NCBI RefSeq assembly: GCF_019797825.1
Contig: NZ_CP081855.1
Span: 186,001 to 250,000, forward strand
DNA: 64,000 nucleotides
Source of the DNA: Limosilactobacillus panis
GTDB taxonomy: Bacteria > Bacillota > Bacilli > Lactobacillales > Lactobacillaceae
Direction of reading: 5' to 3'
The notes beneath the pieces are model-generated. The model made no database searches. It was not told the origin of the DNA and was given only the letters and a program-made list of their open reading frames with translations. Below are positions 7,780 through 17,726 of this stretch, in pieces. Position 1 is the first letter of the stretch; each line of letters opens with the position of its first letter. A program made the position numbers and the translations under genes.

Positions 7780-8676
7780 TTAAGCTGCTAGGGCATGATT
7801 CCGATATTCAACGGGGGTCATGCCTTTAGTTTTTAAAGAGATTCGTTCATAGTTGAAATAGTGAACATATTGTGTAGCTGACTGCTTAAATTCTGACAAA
7901 TTCTTGCACGGTGGAAAACCGTTAAGTAGTTCGGTTTTGAAAAGATGGAAAAAGCTTTCTACGGGGGCATTATCCAAACAGTTGCCCTTACGGGACATAC
8001 TTTGTACAAAATGATGATTTTTAAGCCGTTGAATGTAGTATGGAAGTTGATAGTGCCATCCTTGATCAGAATGGATAATTGGGGTTGCGGTGGCTGGTAA
8101 CTGATTCTCTAATTGTTCTAGGGTGTTCATAATTAATAAACGATTGGGACTATCACTGACTTGAAAGGCCAAGACTTCCTTACTGGCTTCATCAATCATG
8201 ACTGAGATATAAGCCCACTGTTTATTAGCCAGCTTAATTTGACTAACGTCAGTGTGAATAACCTGATACGGATTCGTTTCGTTGAAAGTTTGCTCAAGTA
8301 AATTGTCCGCGGTGGTACCCACATGACCCTTATATGAGTGATACTGATGATTGCGATGACGATTATACATACTAACTTGAACACCTAATTGATGCATCAA
8401 TGACTCAACTGTCGTGTCTGCTAAATGAATTCCTAGTTCTTCTAATTTTGCTTTAACTCGTCGATAACCGTAGGTTGATCGACCACGAACACGGCCTTCT
8501 TCCACAATCTTAAGAATGACTTGTTTTACACGAGCATACTTAGTGGATGGATGGGCAATCCGTTGGCGCTCATCATAATAAGTAGCCTTAGGTAATTGAA
8601 TTGTTCGCAAAATTTCGCCAGTGGTAAAGCGTTGTTCTTTTGGACGCTGTGATTGTTCTGCCCTGATCTGATCCAC
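7780..8676 (-). CDS. IS150-type transposase OrfB (catalytic part)
   Basis: A 298-residue DDE integrase-core protein. The triad is Asp143 (VIHTDVSQ), Asp204 (IIHSDQGWHY) and Glu240 (APVESFFH), with 35 residues between the last two, as in the IS3 family. It is read in the -1 frame relative to OrfA. The GTG at 8676 shares a base with the OrfA stop TAG, but the working protein is normally an OrfAB fusion. An A7 slippery run (T7 at 8724-8730 on the plus strand) lies about 50 bases before the OrfA stop, and the -1 frame from it runs KKISGPVRTLKARA into this gene without a stop. The gene looks intact. Confidence 0.9.
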   Translation of the reverse strand: MDQIRAEQSQRPKEQRFTTGEILRTIQLPKATYYDERQRIAHPSTKYARVKQVILKIVEEGRVRGRSTYGYRRVKAKLEELGIHLADTTVESLMHQLGVQVSMYNRHRNHQYHSYKGHVGTTADNLLEQTFNETNPYQVIHTDVSQIKLANKQWAYISVMIDEASKEVLAFQVSDSPNRLLIMNTLEQLENQLPATATPIIHSDQGWHYQLPYYIQRLKNHHFVQSMSRKGNCLDNAPVESFFHLFKTELLNGFPPCKNLSEFKQSATQYVHYFNYERISLKTKGMTPVEYRNHALAA

Positions 8677-9212
8677 TATTTGTGTTTTGGCGCGTGCTTT
8701 GAGGGTCCGAACAGGGCCAGAGATTTTTTTGTGATTTCTAGCTCCAATTTGGCCTCATGTAACTCTTGATTCTTCTTGGCAAGTTCTTCTTTGAGCCGGT
8801 CGAGTTCATTCCTCTCAGCCAAATGACGTATATGTTTTGGATTATGCTTCTTATTCACCTTTGGCGGCCTACCTTTCTGATGAGGCTTCAAAGCTTCGAT
8901 GCCGTCACGTTGAAAAATATTGACCCAATAACTTACTTGTGTAGGCAACAGGTCAAACTTAGCTCCAACCTCAGCTAATGACTCCTCATGAGTTTGGTAG
9001 TAGTTTATCACGTTTAGCTTAAAATCTTGTGTAAATACTCGTTTATGACGCCGTCGTTTTAGCGCTTGAGATCCATTCATCCTAAATAATTGTACCCACT
9101 TATTGATGCGTTTCTTTGAAACATGGTAATTGTTAGACGATTCAGCTGTGGGGTTACCAGCTAAATATTCACTAACAATCTGTGATTTTAATTCTGAAGA
9201 ATATTTTGACAT
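8676..9212 (-). CDS. IS150-type transposase OrfA (DNA-binding part)
   Basis: A 178-residue protein with two helix-turn-helix segments (about 10-50 and 65-105) and a C-terminal coiled coil (about 132-170) of the leucine-zipper type used by IS3 OrfA proteins to dimerise. It binds the element's ends and supplies the N terminus of the frameshifted OrfAB transposase. The frameshift run lies near codon 162. The start codon is preceded by AGGTACTTTTTCT, so the ribosome binding site is modest. Confidence 0.85.
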   Translation of the reverse strand: MSKYSSELKSQIVSEYLAGNPTAESSNNYHVSKKRINKWVQLFRMNGSQALKRRRHKRVFTQDFKLNVINYYQTHEESLAEVGAKFDLLPTQVSYWVNIFQRDGIEALKPHQKGRPPKVNKKHNPKHIRHLAERNELDRLKEELAKKNQELHEAKLELEITKKSLALFGPSKHAPKHK

Positions 9213-9326
9213 AGAAAAAGTACCTCACAATCATTGGATCCTTTGTCCAACAATTATGGGGCACTTCACGTTTTCGGGCCTAAAAAATTTAGACCCTAAA
9301 TTTCAAGAATAAGTTAGCCACTGGAC

Positions 9327-10457
9327 TCAAATAAATAATACTGACCAATTGATTATTGGTTGATGGAGCTGTGATATCTCTTGGTAGAAGGCCTTACGAT
9401 AGATATCCATTGACGAATGTCCATTAAACATAGCTCGTGGATAGTGATTCATCCAATCATTAGTCGCTATGATCTGAGCACTACTATAGTTATTTATAGC
9501 TTCACCTTTGGTAATCTCCTTGCGGAGAAACCGGTTATTGATCTCATTGGATCCACGTTCCCAAGGGGAATACGGATCAGCATAGAAAACATGATCGTGA
9601 ACTTGTGTTAACTCACTAAATTCTGAACCGTTGTCAGAGGTTATTGTCTTAAAGATGCGATAGTAAGCATCTGTGCCCATTTTCTGGCGTAAATTTATAA
9701 AGAACTGATTTACTGCATGCGCAGTTTTACCAGCAATTTTACTCGTGATATTAACTCGTGAAAGGCGAGCAGTCATTACTAGTACAACACTGTCATTACC
9801 GTTTTTCTGTCCCTGAACTGTATCTAGTTCCCAATGGCCAATTTCGGACCGTTGGTCCGCAGTTTGAGGTCGTTGAGCAATATTAGGCCCTAAGCACCTT
9901 TTAGCTTGCGGATGAGTTCGATGATGCTTACGTTTAGGCTTTTCAAAGAGGTCTAAATTGGACGTACGAAGCACACCCTCATTAATCCATTGATATAAAG
10001 TTACAACCGACTTTGGGATCAGGGTGCCATCATTCATTAAATCTCGAGCCTTATAAATAACCGCTTGTGGGGAGTAATGGTGGTCGTCAAACTCACCAAG
10101 CATTAGCTGATCAGCTAATCGTAAAAATTGCTTTGAAGAATAATATAAGCGACGACGACCAGAATGGCGGTGATGTTCAAGATATGTGGCCTGACCAGCT
10201 TCATAACTATAGATGTAGTAAGAATATTCGTAAATCTTACCATTAGATTTTTGACGACGAAGTTGGCGGACCGTACCACGGTTGAGCTCGTTATTAATTG
10301 TTTGATGATTAACTCCTAATTGGCGACCAATTGCGCGATTGGAAAGTCCTTGCGACTTTAAAGTCGCAATCATCACACGTTCTTCTTTAGTAAGATGAGC
10401 ATTCTTTTTATGAGTAGTCAATAAACTAGTAGACATGGTATCATTTAAGTGCGTCAT
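9327..10457 (-). CDS. IS30-family transposase
   Basis: A 376-residue transposase. The N-terminal helix-turn-helix (about 22-60, HLTKEERVMIATLKSQGLS) is of the IS30 type, and the C-terminal integrase core carries Asp212 (ELDTVQG), Asp275 (TSDNGSEF) and Glu305 (WERGSNE). All catalytic residues are present and the frame is open. The ribosome binding site AAAGGATG lies seven bases before the ATG at 10457; a second ATG lies seven codons in. Confidence 0.9.
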   Translation of the reverse strand: MTHLNDTMSTSLLTTHKKNAHLTKEERVMIATLKSQGLSNRAIGRQLGVNHQTINNELNRGTVRQLRRQKSNGKIYEYSYYIYSYEAGQATYLEHHRHSGRRRLYYSSKQFLRLADQLMLGEFDDHHYSPQAVIYKARDLMNDGTLIPKSVVTLYQWINEGVLRTSNLDLFEKPKRKHHRTHPQAKRCLGPNIAQRPQTADQRSEIGHWELDTVQGQKNGNDSVVLVMTARLSRVNITSKIAGKTAHAVNQFFINLRQKMGTDAYYRIFKTITSDNGSEFSELTQVHDHVFYADPYSPWERGSNEINNRFLRKEITKGEAINNYSSAQIIATNDWMNHYPRAMFNGHSSMDIYRKAFYQEISQLHQPIINWSVLFI

Positions 10458-10510
10458 TTGACGGACATCCTTTCATATAGGTTTGGTTCACTTAATATGA
10501 TACCTGATGT

Positions 10511-10530
10511 CACGCCGAATGGCGTTTTTT
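10511..10530 (+). terminator. Small plus-strand terminator inside the IS30 right end
   Basis: ACGCC (10512-10516) and GGCGT (10521-10525) around GAAT, followed by T5. It would stop plus-strand transcription leaving the element. Confidence 0.45.
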
Positions 10531-10596
10531 ATTTACCACCAACTGGGTGGCTAACTTCATTCTATAATCCACCAAATTTAAAAACTCCTGATAATT

Positions 10597-10645
10597 AAAA
10601 AGCTGGAAGAAAAGTATCAGCGTGCTTTTATTCCAGCCTTTTTAA
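10597..10645 (-). terminator. Terminator of cfa (probably bidirectional)
   Basis: AAAAAGCTGGAA pairs with TTCCAGC plus CTTTTT (10602-10608 with 10631-10637), flanked by an A-run and a T-run. It lies 10-55 bases past the cfa stop. Confidence 0.75.
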
Positions 10646-10653
10646 GTTCTCTA

Positions 10654-11832
10654 TTAATCTTTGTACATGTAGTCCCGGGTCATTGGCAGGTTCTTGCCAG
10701 AAGCCCCCTTGGTGATTAAGAACTGGATAACATCGATGTTTCCGGATTCAAAGGAAGCGGCACATGCCTGCAGGTAGAGGTCCCACATCCGTGTGAAGCG
10801 TTCACCCATCATATCCTGGATCTGGTTCCGGTTGGCGTTGAAGTTGGCGTCCCAGATCTCCAGGGTGTGTTGGTAGTGACGGCGGAGCATTTCCATGTCG
10901 GCCAGTTGCATGTGGTTTTCAACAATGTGGCCAATCATTTCTTGCAGGCCGGGAATGTAGCCGCCAGGGAAGATATACTTGTTAATCCAACCGTTGTAGG
11001 CCCCACCCTGTTGCCGGGTGATTCCGTGAATGAGGGCCACCCCATTATTACTGAGGTAACGTTGAACGTCCTTGAAGTACAACCCCAGGTTTTTCTTACC
11101 AACATGTTCAAACATCCCCACTGAGGTGATGTAGTCCCAGGTCTGGTCACCGAGTTCCCGGTAGTCAATCAGCTTGACTTCGGCAACGTCTTCCAAGCCT
11201 TCGTCCTTAATCTTTTGTTGGACAAAGCGGAATTGTTCTTCACTCAGGGTAACCCCGGTGACCTTGAGGCCGAATTCCTTGGCAGCGGTCAGCATCAGGG
11301 TTCCCCAGCCACAACCAATATCCAAAAGGGTCTTGCCGGGCTTCGGGTCCAGCTTCTTCAGAATGTGGTGAACCTTGGCTTCCTGGGCCTTTGTCAGGTC
11401 ATCCCAGTTGCCATCCGTGAAGTAGGCACATGAGTAGGTCATCGTGTCGTCTAACCAGAGCTTGTAGAAGTCGTTCCCCACGTCGTAGTGACTTTGCACG
11501 TCGGATTGGCTTTCCTTTTCGGAGTGCCCTTGCTTTGGTAAGAACTTGCGGAACTTGGAATTACGCATGAAACTGCCGGCGCTTTCGTAGGCGGATTCAA
11601 TGAGCTTCTGGATGCTGCCGTCGATTTCAATCTTACCGTCCATGTAAGCTTCTCCGAGGGCAATTGAGGCGTTCTTGGTAACATCACGAATCGGGATCTT
11701 CTCCTTAAAGGTGATGGTTACCTCGGGGTCGCCGTTACCGTAAACCACGCTCTTGCCATCCCAGAAGACAACCTTAACTGGGATCGTAAAAGAATGGCTT
11801 AGCAGTGACTTGTAGAACGTCTTTTCTAGCAT
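10654..11832 (-). CDS. cfa: Cyclopropane-fatty-acyl-phospholipid synthase
   Basis: Transfers a methylene group from S-adenosylmethionine to the double bond of unsaturated fatty acyl chains in membrane phospholipids, a common acid and stationary-phase response in lactobacilli. The 392 residues match the family length. The SAM-binding motif DIGCGWG is at 171-177, preceded by the conserved block [20 protein letters not shown] (114-133), and HGITR occurs about 100 residues after the SAM motif. It is a single gene with an extended -10 promoter and its own terminator, read away from the AI-2E-type permease gene. Confidence 0.95.
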   Translation of the reverse strand: MLEKTFYKSLLSHSFTIPVKVVFWDGKSVVYGNGDPEVTITFKEKIPIRDVTKNASIALGEAYMDGKIEIDGSIQKLIESAYESAGSFMRNSKFRKFLPKQGHSEKESQSDVQSHYDVGNDFYKLWLDDTMTYSCAYFTDGNWDDLTKAQEAKVHHILKKLDPKPGKTLLDIGCGWGTLMLTAAKEFGLKVTGVTLSEEQFRFVQQKIKDEGLEDVAEVKLIDYRELGDQTWDYITSVGMFEHVGKKNLGLYFKDVQRYLSNNGVALIHGITRQQGGAYNGWINKYIFPGGYIPGLQEMIGHIVENHMQLADMEMLRRHYQHTLEIWDANFNANRNQIQDMMGERFTRMWDLYLQACAASFESGNIDVIQFLITKGASGKNLPMTRDYMYKD

Positions 11833-11867
11833 TTCAACGTTTCCTTCTTTCTCAAATTAATAGGATT

Positions 11868-11898
11868 ATTATAACACCCCGTAAATTAATTCAAGGAA
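11868..11898 (-). promoter_or_regulatory. cfa promoter, extended -10
   Basis: On the minus strand TATAAT (11873-11868) is preceded by TGT, giving an extended -10 box. TTGAAT lies 15 bases upstream, a short spacing that the extended -10 may offset. Confidence 0.55.
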
Positions 11899-11967
11899 AA
11901 GAAGCTTCAAATCTCCCAAATATTTGAAAATCCTTATATAATTATAATGATGAGAAAGGGTGATCAT

Positions 11968-12999
11968 ATGGTTGATGCTTGGCATCGCTTTATTAAAAAT
12001 GTGGAGCTGCGACGGTTTGTAGTCCTCGCGATAATTATCGTGGTCCTTTGGATGGTCCGGTCAATGATGAATATGATCCTATTCACCTTTATTCTGACCT
12101 ACATCGTCGTTAACTGGGTCCACCTGGTCCGGCGGTGGCTCCCCAAATTATCGCCAGCCATCATTACGGTGGTGACCTACGTCCTGTTACTTTTGCTATT
12201 GTATTTTGGGGTTACCAAGTACCTACCAGTCCTGGTTCGCCAAATTGTCAAAATGGTCAATTCAGTGGTGAAGTTCTACGAGTCCAACGACACGACGGTC
12301 TTCTACCACTATATTAACCACTACATCAGCACGGCGACGATTATGAACCAGGTGAAGCACGGCATCTCACTCGCTGTCAGCACGCTGACTAGCATTGGGG
12401 TTGTTACGGTGACTTTCCTCTTGTCACTGATTTTGAGCTTCTTTTACACCTTGGAGCTTGAGCAGATGGAAAGCTTCTCCCGGCTCTTCCTCGACAGCAA
12501 GTTCAGCTGGTTCTTCCAGGACGTGGCCTTCTTTGGCAAGAAATTTACTAATACCTTCGGGGTTGTCTTGGAGGCCCAATTCTTCATCGCTATCTGTAAT
12601 ACGGTAATTACAACGGTGTGCCTGACCGTGATGAAGATGCCGCAGATCTTTGCGCTGGCGCTGATTGTCTTCATCTTCAGTCTGGTACCAGTTGCCGGGG
12701 TGATTATTTCGACAATTCCCCTCAGCCTGGTGGCCTACTCTGTTGGCGGCCTGCGGGACGTGGTTTATATTATCATCATGGTGATCGTTATCCACGCCAT
12801 CGAGGCCTACGTTTTGAACCCCAAGTTCATGTCCAGCCAGACCGACCTGCCAATCTTTTACACCTTCGTGGTCCTATTGGTCAGCGAGCACTTCTGGGGT
12901 ACCTGGGGCCTCATCGTTGGGGTTTCCATCTTCACCTTCCTGCTCGACATCCTCGGTGTTAAGTCGATTCACCACCACCGTAAGTCACGGCGGGCTTGA
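11968..12999 (+). CDS. AI-2E family (YdiK/TqsA-type) membrane protein
   Basis: A polytopic membrane protein of about 343 residues with paired hydrophobic segments at both ends and a central soluble-looking region (about 85-130), as in the AI-2E/UPF0118 family. Members export autoinducer-2 or act in ion transport; which one cannot be told here. An upstream ATG at 11947 is in frame, but a TATAAT at 11943-11948 overlaps it. The ATG at 11968 has a proper ribosome binding site (GAAAGGG, eight bases away), so it is preferred. The C terminus ends in a His/Arg/Lys-rich tail. Confidence 0.75.
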   Translation: MVDAWHRFIKNVELRRFVVLAIIIVVLWMVRSMMNMILFTFILTYIVVNWVHLVRRWLPKLSPAIITVVTYVLLLLLLYFGVTKYLPVLVRQIVKMVNSVVKFYESNDTTVFYHYINHYISTATIMNQVKHGISLAVSTLTSIGVVTVTFLLSLILSFFYTLELEQMESFSRLFLDSKFSWFFQDVAFFGKKFTNTFGVVLEAQFFIAICNTVITTVCLTVMKMPQIFALALIVFIFSLVPVAGVIISTIPLSLVAYSVGGLRDVVYIIIMVIVIHAIEAYVLNPKFMSSQTDLPIFYTFVVLLVSEHFWGTWGLIVGVSIFTFLLDILGVKSIHHHRKSRRA

Positions 13000-13071
13000 G
13001 CCTTGTGTAATCCTGTACATTAATGGAAATTGAAAAGAAAAAACAAATTTGTTACGAACGAAAATAATAAA

Positions 13072-13158
13072 TGGTGAGCAAGTTGATTATCCGCCCAGTA
13101 ATGCCGCTATCACGGACTTAATGAGCTAAAAAGGATAGTTGACTTGCTCATTTTCTTT
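13072..13158 (+). terminator. Long-stem terminator after the AI-2E-type gene
   Basis: TGAGCAAGT (13074-13082) and the following nine bases pair with GGATAGTTGACTTGCTCA (13133-13150), an 18-base stem with three G-U pairs, then TTTTCTTT. The loop is about 40 bases. It stands between the AI-2E-type gene and alsS and could also act as an alsS leader element. Confidence 0.55.
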
Positions 13159-13291
13159 AAAATTGTTCACAAGACAGCGAGCAAAGCGGGAAGGGGCACC
13201 AATGTGAGCAGTGATCAATCTTGTGCTTGTTTTCTGAAAAGATTAGAATTTAATTATAACGCAATCTGAAGGACAGACGAGGTGGATATAA

Positions 13292-14971
13292 ATGGAAAAA
13301 CAATTACATGGTTCAGACGTCATTATCGATAGCTTACGCAAACACGGTGTCGACCTGGTATTCGGGATCCCAGGGGCCAAGATTGACCGCCTGTTTGAAG
13401 GCCTTGATGGCAAGGAAAGCACGGATGCACCAAAGCTGATTGTCACCCGGCACGAACAAAATGCGGCCTTCATGGCTCAGGCCTACGCCCGCTTGACTGG
13501 TAAAACCGGGGTTGCCATCAGTACATCTGGCCCGGGGGTTGGCAACCTGACGACCGGAATCATGACGGCCAATGCAGAAGGGGATCCGGTCCTGGCCATC
13601 GGTGGTCAGGTTCAACGTAAGGACCTTCACCGTTTAACTCACCAGAGCACCCCGTCTGCCGAAATTATGGCCCCAATCACCCAGTACAGTGCTGAAATCC
13701 AGGACCCGGACAACATTTCCGAAACGATGGCCAACGCATTTGAGGCCAGCCAGAGTTCACCAAAGGGGGCGGCGTTTGTCAGCCTGCCGCAAGACGTTGA
13801 CGATGCGGTCGTTAATGAAAAACCTCTGCCAATCTATGAGGCTCCGAAGATGGGCCCTGTCGATGCCGATAATTTGGCAAAGTTGGTTGACCTGGTCAAG
13901 AACAGCAAGATGCCCGTCATCCTGGTCGGGCAACGGGGCGGCAACGAGGAAGTCACCGCGGCTTTGCGGCAACTACTCCGGGACTATTTCTTCCCCGTTG
14001 TAGAAACCTTCCAGGCCGCGGGGGTTGTTTCTCGTGACCTAGAAGAACAGTCCTACTTTGGCCGGGTTGGCCTCTTCCGCAACCAGGTTGGTGACCAGCT
14101 CCTCCAGCAAAGTGACCTGGTAATCGCCGTTGGTTATGACGCAATTGAATACGAACCACGGAACTGGAACAAGGAAGGACAACTGCGGATCGTCAACCTG
14201 GATACCCAACCGGCCCAGATTGACAACCACTACACCCCAATCATGCAGATGGTCGGCGACATTGCCACCAGTTTGAAGCAGTTTGGTCAGCTGCTGAAGG
14301 GGTACAGTTACCCAGCGGCGGCCAAGAAGCAGCTTGCCACCTACAAGCAGCAACTGGATAAGGACAAGCAGATTGAGGTACCCCAAAGTCACGGGGTTAG
14401 CCACCCGTTAGCGGTTGTCCAAGCCATTCAGGAAAACGTGACTGACGACATGATTGTTTCCTTAGACGTTGGCTCCCACTACATCTGGATGGCCCGGCAT
14501 TTCCGTTGTTACCAACCCCGACACCTGCTGATTAGTAACGGGATGCAGACCCTCGGGGTGGGCCTGCCATGGGCAATGGTCGCCGCCATGCTCCACCCAG
14601 AACACAAGGCCGTTGCCGTTTGTGGTGACGGGGGCTTCCTCTTCTCCGGGGTCGAATTAGCTACGGCCGTCCAGCACCACCTGAACCTGGTAACAATTGT
14701 CTGGGATGATGGTGGCCACTACGACATGGTTAAGTTCCAGGAAGAAATGAAGTACCCAGAAGCCGCCGGGGTGACCTTTGGTAAGTGTGACGTTGTTAAA
14801 TTCGCCGAAAGCTTTGGCGCTACTGGCCTGCGGGTTGAAAAGCCGGCCGACCTGAAGAAGACTTTGCATAAGGCCTTCAACATCGATGGCCCCGTGGTTG
14901 TCGATGTTCCTGTCGACTACAGTAATAACAAGGACCTAGCAGCCCACTTGATTGACTCACAATTAGGTTAA
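13292..14971 (+). CDS. alsS: Acetolactate synthase, catabolic
   Basis: Condenses two pyruvates to alpha-acetolactate with thiamine diphosphate, the first step of acetoin formation and a pH-balancing overflow route. The 559 residues and single-subunit form fit the catabolic AlsS type; no regulatory subunit gene (ilvN) is beside it. Glu55 in RHEQNAAF is the cofactor-activating glutamate, and the ThDP/Mg site GDGG starts at 445, followed by VTIVWDDGGHYDMV. The gene has a GAGGTGG ribosome binding site and overlaps alsD by one base (TAATG), so translation is probably coupled. Confidence 0.95.
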   Translation: MEKQLHGSDVIIDSLRKHGVDLVFGIPGAKIDRLFEGLDGKESTDAPKLIVTRHEQNAAFMAQAYARLTGKTGVAISTSGPGVGNLTTGIMTANAEGDPVLAIGGQVQRKDLHRLTHQSTPSAEIMAPITQYSAEIQDPDNISETMANAFEASQSSPKGAAFVSLPQDVDDAVVNEKPLPIYEAPKMGPVDADNLAKLVDLVKNSKMPVILVGQRGGNEEVTAALRQLLRDYFFPVVETFQAAGVVSRDLEEQSYFGRVGLFRNQVGDQLLQQSDLVIAVGYDAIEYEPRNWNKEGQLRIVNLDTQPAQIDNHYTPIMQMVGDIATSLKQFGQLLKGYSYPAAAKKQLATYKQQLDKDKQIEVPQSHGVSHPLAVVQAIQENVTDDMIVSLDVGSHYIWMARHFRCYQPRHLLISNGMQTLGVGLPWAMVAAMLHPEHKAVAVCGDGGFLFSGVELATAVQHHLNLVTIVWDDGGHYDMVKFQEEMKYPEAAGVTFGKCDVVKFAESFGATGLRVEKPADLKKTLHKAFNIDGPVVVDVPVDYSNNKDLAAHLIDSQLG

Positions 14972-15705
14972 TGAAAGGAAATGATCTTATCAGTACTTTG
15001 TATGAACACGGTACGTTAGCTTCTTTGATGGCTGGTAACATGGACGGGACAATCACCGTTGCCGACCTGTTAAAACATGGTTCGACGGGAATCGGCACTT
15101 TTAATGGGCTCGATGGTGAGGTAATCATCCTCGATGGTGAGGTTTACCAGGCGGTATCTGATGGGCACGTTAACCACATGACCGACCGGCAAGCCAAGAT
15201 GCCATTTGCCTCGGTCCACACCCCCGAAGATCTGGAGAAGATTGAGCTATACAATGTCGACTTCACGGCATTAAACGGCGACTTTGTTGAAAAACACGCG
15301 CTGAAGAACATCTTTGCCGCACTGCGGTTAAAGGGGAATTTCAACCACGTCAAGGTGCGGATTGCACCTAAGCAGGAAAAGCCATACCCAAGCCTGCTGG
15401 AAGTTGCCAAGGGCCAACCAACGTTTACCAATGACAATGTTACGGGGACGATTATTGGTTACTACGCCCCAGAAATCTTCGGCAGTGTTACCGCGGCCGG
15501 CTGGCACCTCCACTTCATCAGCGATGACCGCCAGTTTGCTGGTCACCTGTTGGAGTTCAACGCGGACCAGTTGACTGGTGACCTGCAGATCTTTGATAAC
15601 TTGCAGCAGCACATGCCGATTAACGACCAGGCATTCCGCCAGGGCGAGGTTGACATGGGCATCTTGCGGGACAGCATTGCCCAGTCTGAAGGAAATAACG
15701 ATTAA
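14971..15705 (+). CDS. alsD: Alpha-acetolactate decarboxylase
   Basis: Converts alpha-acetolactate to acetoin and CO2. The 244-residue cytoplasmic enzyme has the family's zinc site: His179 and His181 in GWHLHFISDD, and His192 in GHLLEF. It is co-transcribed with alsS through an overlapping stop/start. Together the two genes turn surplus pyruvate into neutral acetoin. A folded intergenic repeat follows the stop by 20 bases. Confidence 0.95.
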   Translation: MKGNDLISTLYEHGTLASLMAGNMDGTITVADLLKHGSTGIGTFNGLDGEVIILDGEVYQAVSDGHVNHMTDRQAKMPFASVHTPEDLEKIELYNVDFTALNGDFVEKHALKNIFAALRLKGNFNHVKVRIAPKQEKPYPSLLEVAKGQPTFTNDNVTGTIIGYYAPEIFGSVTAAGWHLHFISDDRQFAGHLLEFNADQLTGDLQIFDNLQQHMPINDQAFRQGEVDMGILRDSIAQSEGNND

Positions 15706-15725
15706 TAAAACGCGAATAAGGTATT

Positions 15726-15809
15726 AGCGCGCTTCATGTGGCTATTATGGGGCGACTGCTGGTAACGGGCCAGCGGTTGTTCGTAACTAGCACCAGGAGC
15801 GCGCTTTTC
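15726..15809 (+). repeat. Folded intergenic repeat, copy 1
   Basis: The outer arms are the self-complementary AGCGCGCT at both edges. An inner hairpin pairs GCGACTGCTGG with CCAGCGGTTGT through G-U pairs. The segments GGCTATTAT and CGTAACTAGC between them match copies 2 (20821) and 3 (36555). It ends in CGCGCTTTTCTT, so it may terminate alsD transcription. Confidence 0.6.
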
Positions 15810-15943
15810 TTGTGGAATCCCTTTGACATTAGGATGGATAACCGCTAAGCTGGAATAGTAAGTTTATTTTTAACTTAATTTAATTAATTATTCGTGAAAA
15901 GAGGTTTACGAGCAGCAAATAATACAGTATTCTATGATTATAG

Positions 15944-15979
15944 TCGAACAAGAAGCTATAATAAAACTATAAAGTTCGC
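15944..15979 (+). promoter_or_regulatory. Predicted PurR operator of fhs
   Basis: TCGAAC (15944-15949), 24 bases, GTTCGC (15974-15979): an inverted pair of PurBox cores with the same 24-base gap seen at purE and purC. A TATAAT (15957-15962) lies inside it, so here the site would cover the promoter's -10. Confidence 0.7.
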
Positions 15980-16003
15980 GTCTAACGAAAGGGGACGATT
16001 GCA

Positions 16004-17665
16004 ATGATGACGGATATCGAAATTGCAGACCAAGCGGAAATGAAGCCGATTAAAGAGGTCGCAGAAAAGATTGGCCTGGGTGAGGATGATATTGAGCAGT
16101 ACGGAAAGTATAAGGCGAAGATCAGTCTCCCCGTCACGGCGCACCCGGATAAGAAGCACAAGTTAGTCTTGGTAACGTCAATCAACCCCACGCCAGCCGG
16201 TGAGGGGAAGTCAACCGTTCTCGTTGGGTTAGGGGATGCCTTAAACCAGCTGGGTCACCAGACCATCATTGCAATGCGGGAACCTTCGATGGGGCCAGTC
16301 TTTGGAATTAAAGGTGGGGCCACTGGTGGGGGCTACAGTCAGGTCGTCCCGATGGAGGATATCAACCTTCACTTTACCGGGGACCTGCACGCCCTAACGA
16401 GTGCGAATAACACCCTGGCGGCCCTGGTTGATAACTATATTATGCGTGGTAACGAATTGGGCCTGGACCCCCGCCGAATTATCTGGAAGCGGGTTGAAGA
16501 CGTTAACGACCGGGCCCTTAGAAATGTCGTCACCGGCCTGGGGGGCTTAATGCAGGGGGTCCCACGGCAGACCGGATTTGATATCACCGCCGCTTCTGAA
16601 CTGATGGCGATCCTATGCCTGTCGACCGACCTGATGGACTTGAAGAAGCGGGTTGGGCGGATTGTTGTCGGCTACACCTATGACAAGAAGCCGGTTACGG
16701 TGGCTGAGCTCGGCTTTGCAGACGCCATTACGATTCTCTTAAAGGACGCCATCAAGCCTAACCTAGTTCAGACCCTGGACCACACCCCAACGATTATTCA
16801 CGGGGGCCCATTCGCTAATATCGCCCATGGCTGCAACAGTGTGCTGGCTACCAAGGCGGCATTGCAGCTGGCGGACTATACCGTTACGGAGTCTGGCTTC
16901 GGTGCCGACCTCGGGGCGGAGAAGTTCATGGACATCAAGCGCCGGGTCCTGGGCAAGAACCCGGATGCGGTGGTCATCGTCGCTACTGTTCGGGCCCTTG
17001 AGTATAACGGTGGTGTTGCCCTGGCTGATTTAAAAGACGAGCACCTTCCGGAACTGAAGAAGGGGATGGCCAACCTGAACCGCCACATCAAGAACATGCA
17101 GCGGTACGGCGTGCCCTTGGTGGTGGCCATTAACCACTTCGTCACGGATACGGAAGCTGAGATTAAACTGATTGAAGATAACTGTAAGGAACTCGGGGTC
17201 AACGTCGTGCCGGTGGACGCCTGGGCTAAGGACGGTGCTGGAACGCAGGGCCTGGCCCAAGAGGTTGTCCGGTTGACGGACCAACAGAGTGACTTCCACG
17301 AGTTGTACAGTTTGGACGCGACCCCGGAGGAAAAGATCCGGACGATCGCGACTAAGATTTACGGCGCCAAGGACGTTGAATTTAGCCGCACTGCCAAGCG
17401 TCAACTGAAGCAGTTTACCGAGCTCGGCTGGGACAAGCTGCCGGTCTGCATCGCCAAGACCCAGTACTCATTCACCGATGATAAGAGTCAGCTGGGGGCT
17501 CCAGAAGGCTTTACCTTCCACATTCGGAGCCTTGTTCCCAAGCTCGGGGCCGGCTTCATTGTCGCTCTATCCGGCAACATGATGACGATGCCGGGCCTGT
17601 CCAAGGTACCGGCGGCCGTTAACATGACCATTGATAAGGACGGCAAGATTACTGGTTTGTTCTAA
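16004..17665 (+). CDS. fhs: Formate--tetrahydrofolate ligase
   Basis: ATP-dependent synthesis of 10-formyl-tetrahydrofolate from formate. The product is the one-carbon donor for PurN and PurH, both encoded in this window. The 553 residues match the family. The phosphate loop TPAGEGKST lies at 63-71, and the signature around [19 protein letters not shown] is present. The start is 16004 or the next codon; GAAAGGGG precedes it by about ten bases. The predicted PurR site upstream suggests co-regulation with the pur genes that follow. Confidence 0.95.
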   Translation: MMTDIEIADQAEMKPIKEVAEKIGLGEDDIEQYGKYKAKISLPVTAHPDKKHKLVLVTSINPTPAGEGKSTVLVGLGDALNQLGHQTIIAMREPSMGPVFGIKGGATGGGYSQVVPMEDINLHFTGDLHALTSANNTLAALVDNYIMRGNELGLDPRRIIWKRVEDVNDRALRNVVTGLGGLMQGVPRQTGFDITAASELMAILCLSTDLMDLKKRVGRIVVGYTYDKKPVTVAELGFADAITILLKDAIKPNLVQTLDHTPTIIHGGPFANIAHGCNSVLATKAALQLADYTVTESGFGADLGAEKFMDIKRRVLGKNPDAVVIVATVRALEYNGGVALADLKDEHLPELKKGMANLNRHIKNMQRYGVPLVVAINHFVTDTEAEIKLIEDNCKELGVNVVPVDAWAKDGAGTQGLAQEVVRLTDQQSDFHELYSLDATPEEKIRTIATKIYGAKDVEFSRTAKRQLKQFTELGWDKLPVCIAKTQYSFTDDKSQLGAPEGFTFHIRSLVPKLGAGFIVALSGNMMTMPGLSKVPAAVNMTIDKDGKITGLF

Positions 17666-17673
17666 GAAAAGAA

Positions 17674-17713
17674 TTGCGCCCAGCTGGGTAAAACTAGCTG
17701 GACGTTTTTTATT
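17674..17713 (+). terminator. fhs terminator
   Basis: GCGCCCAGCT (17676-17685) pairs with AGCTGGACGT (17696-17705) with G-U pairs, followed by TTTTT. Confidence 0.8.
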
Positions 17714-17726
17714 TACCAGAATTTAT

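Larger units (their letters stand above)
7744..9268 (-). mobile_element. IS3-family (IS150-type) insertion sequence, about 1525 bp
   Basis: Terminal inverted repeats start TGAAGTGC on both sides (7744-7751 and 9261-9268) and share the internal block GTTGGACAAA. Two overlapping transposase genes fill the minus strand. No target duplication is visible (TTT on the left against CG/TTTT on the right), so one flank may have changed, perhaps with the IS30 insertion beside it. Confidence 0.85.
9306..10563 (-). mobile_element. IS30-family insertion sequence
   Basis: Imperfect inverted repeats define the ends: GAATAAGTTAGCCAC at 9307-9321 and, on the other strand, GAATGAAGTTAGCCAC at 10562-10547. A single IS30-type transposase lies between. 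The element sits about 37 bases from the neighbouring IS150-type element, so two independent insertions have accumulated between the permease operon and cfa. Confidence 0.8.

Noticed and set aside
9269-9305. A gene remnant between the two IS elements
   Set aside because: Only about 37 bases remain, with no readable protein segment.
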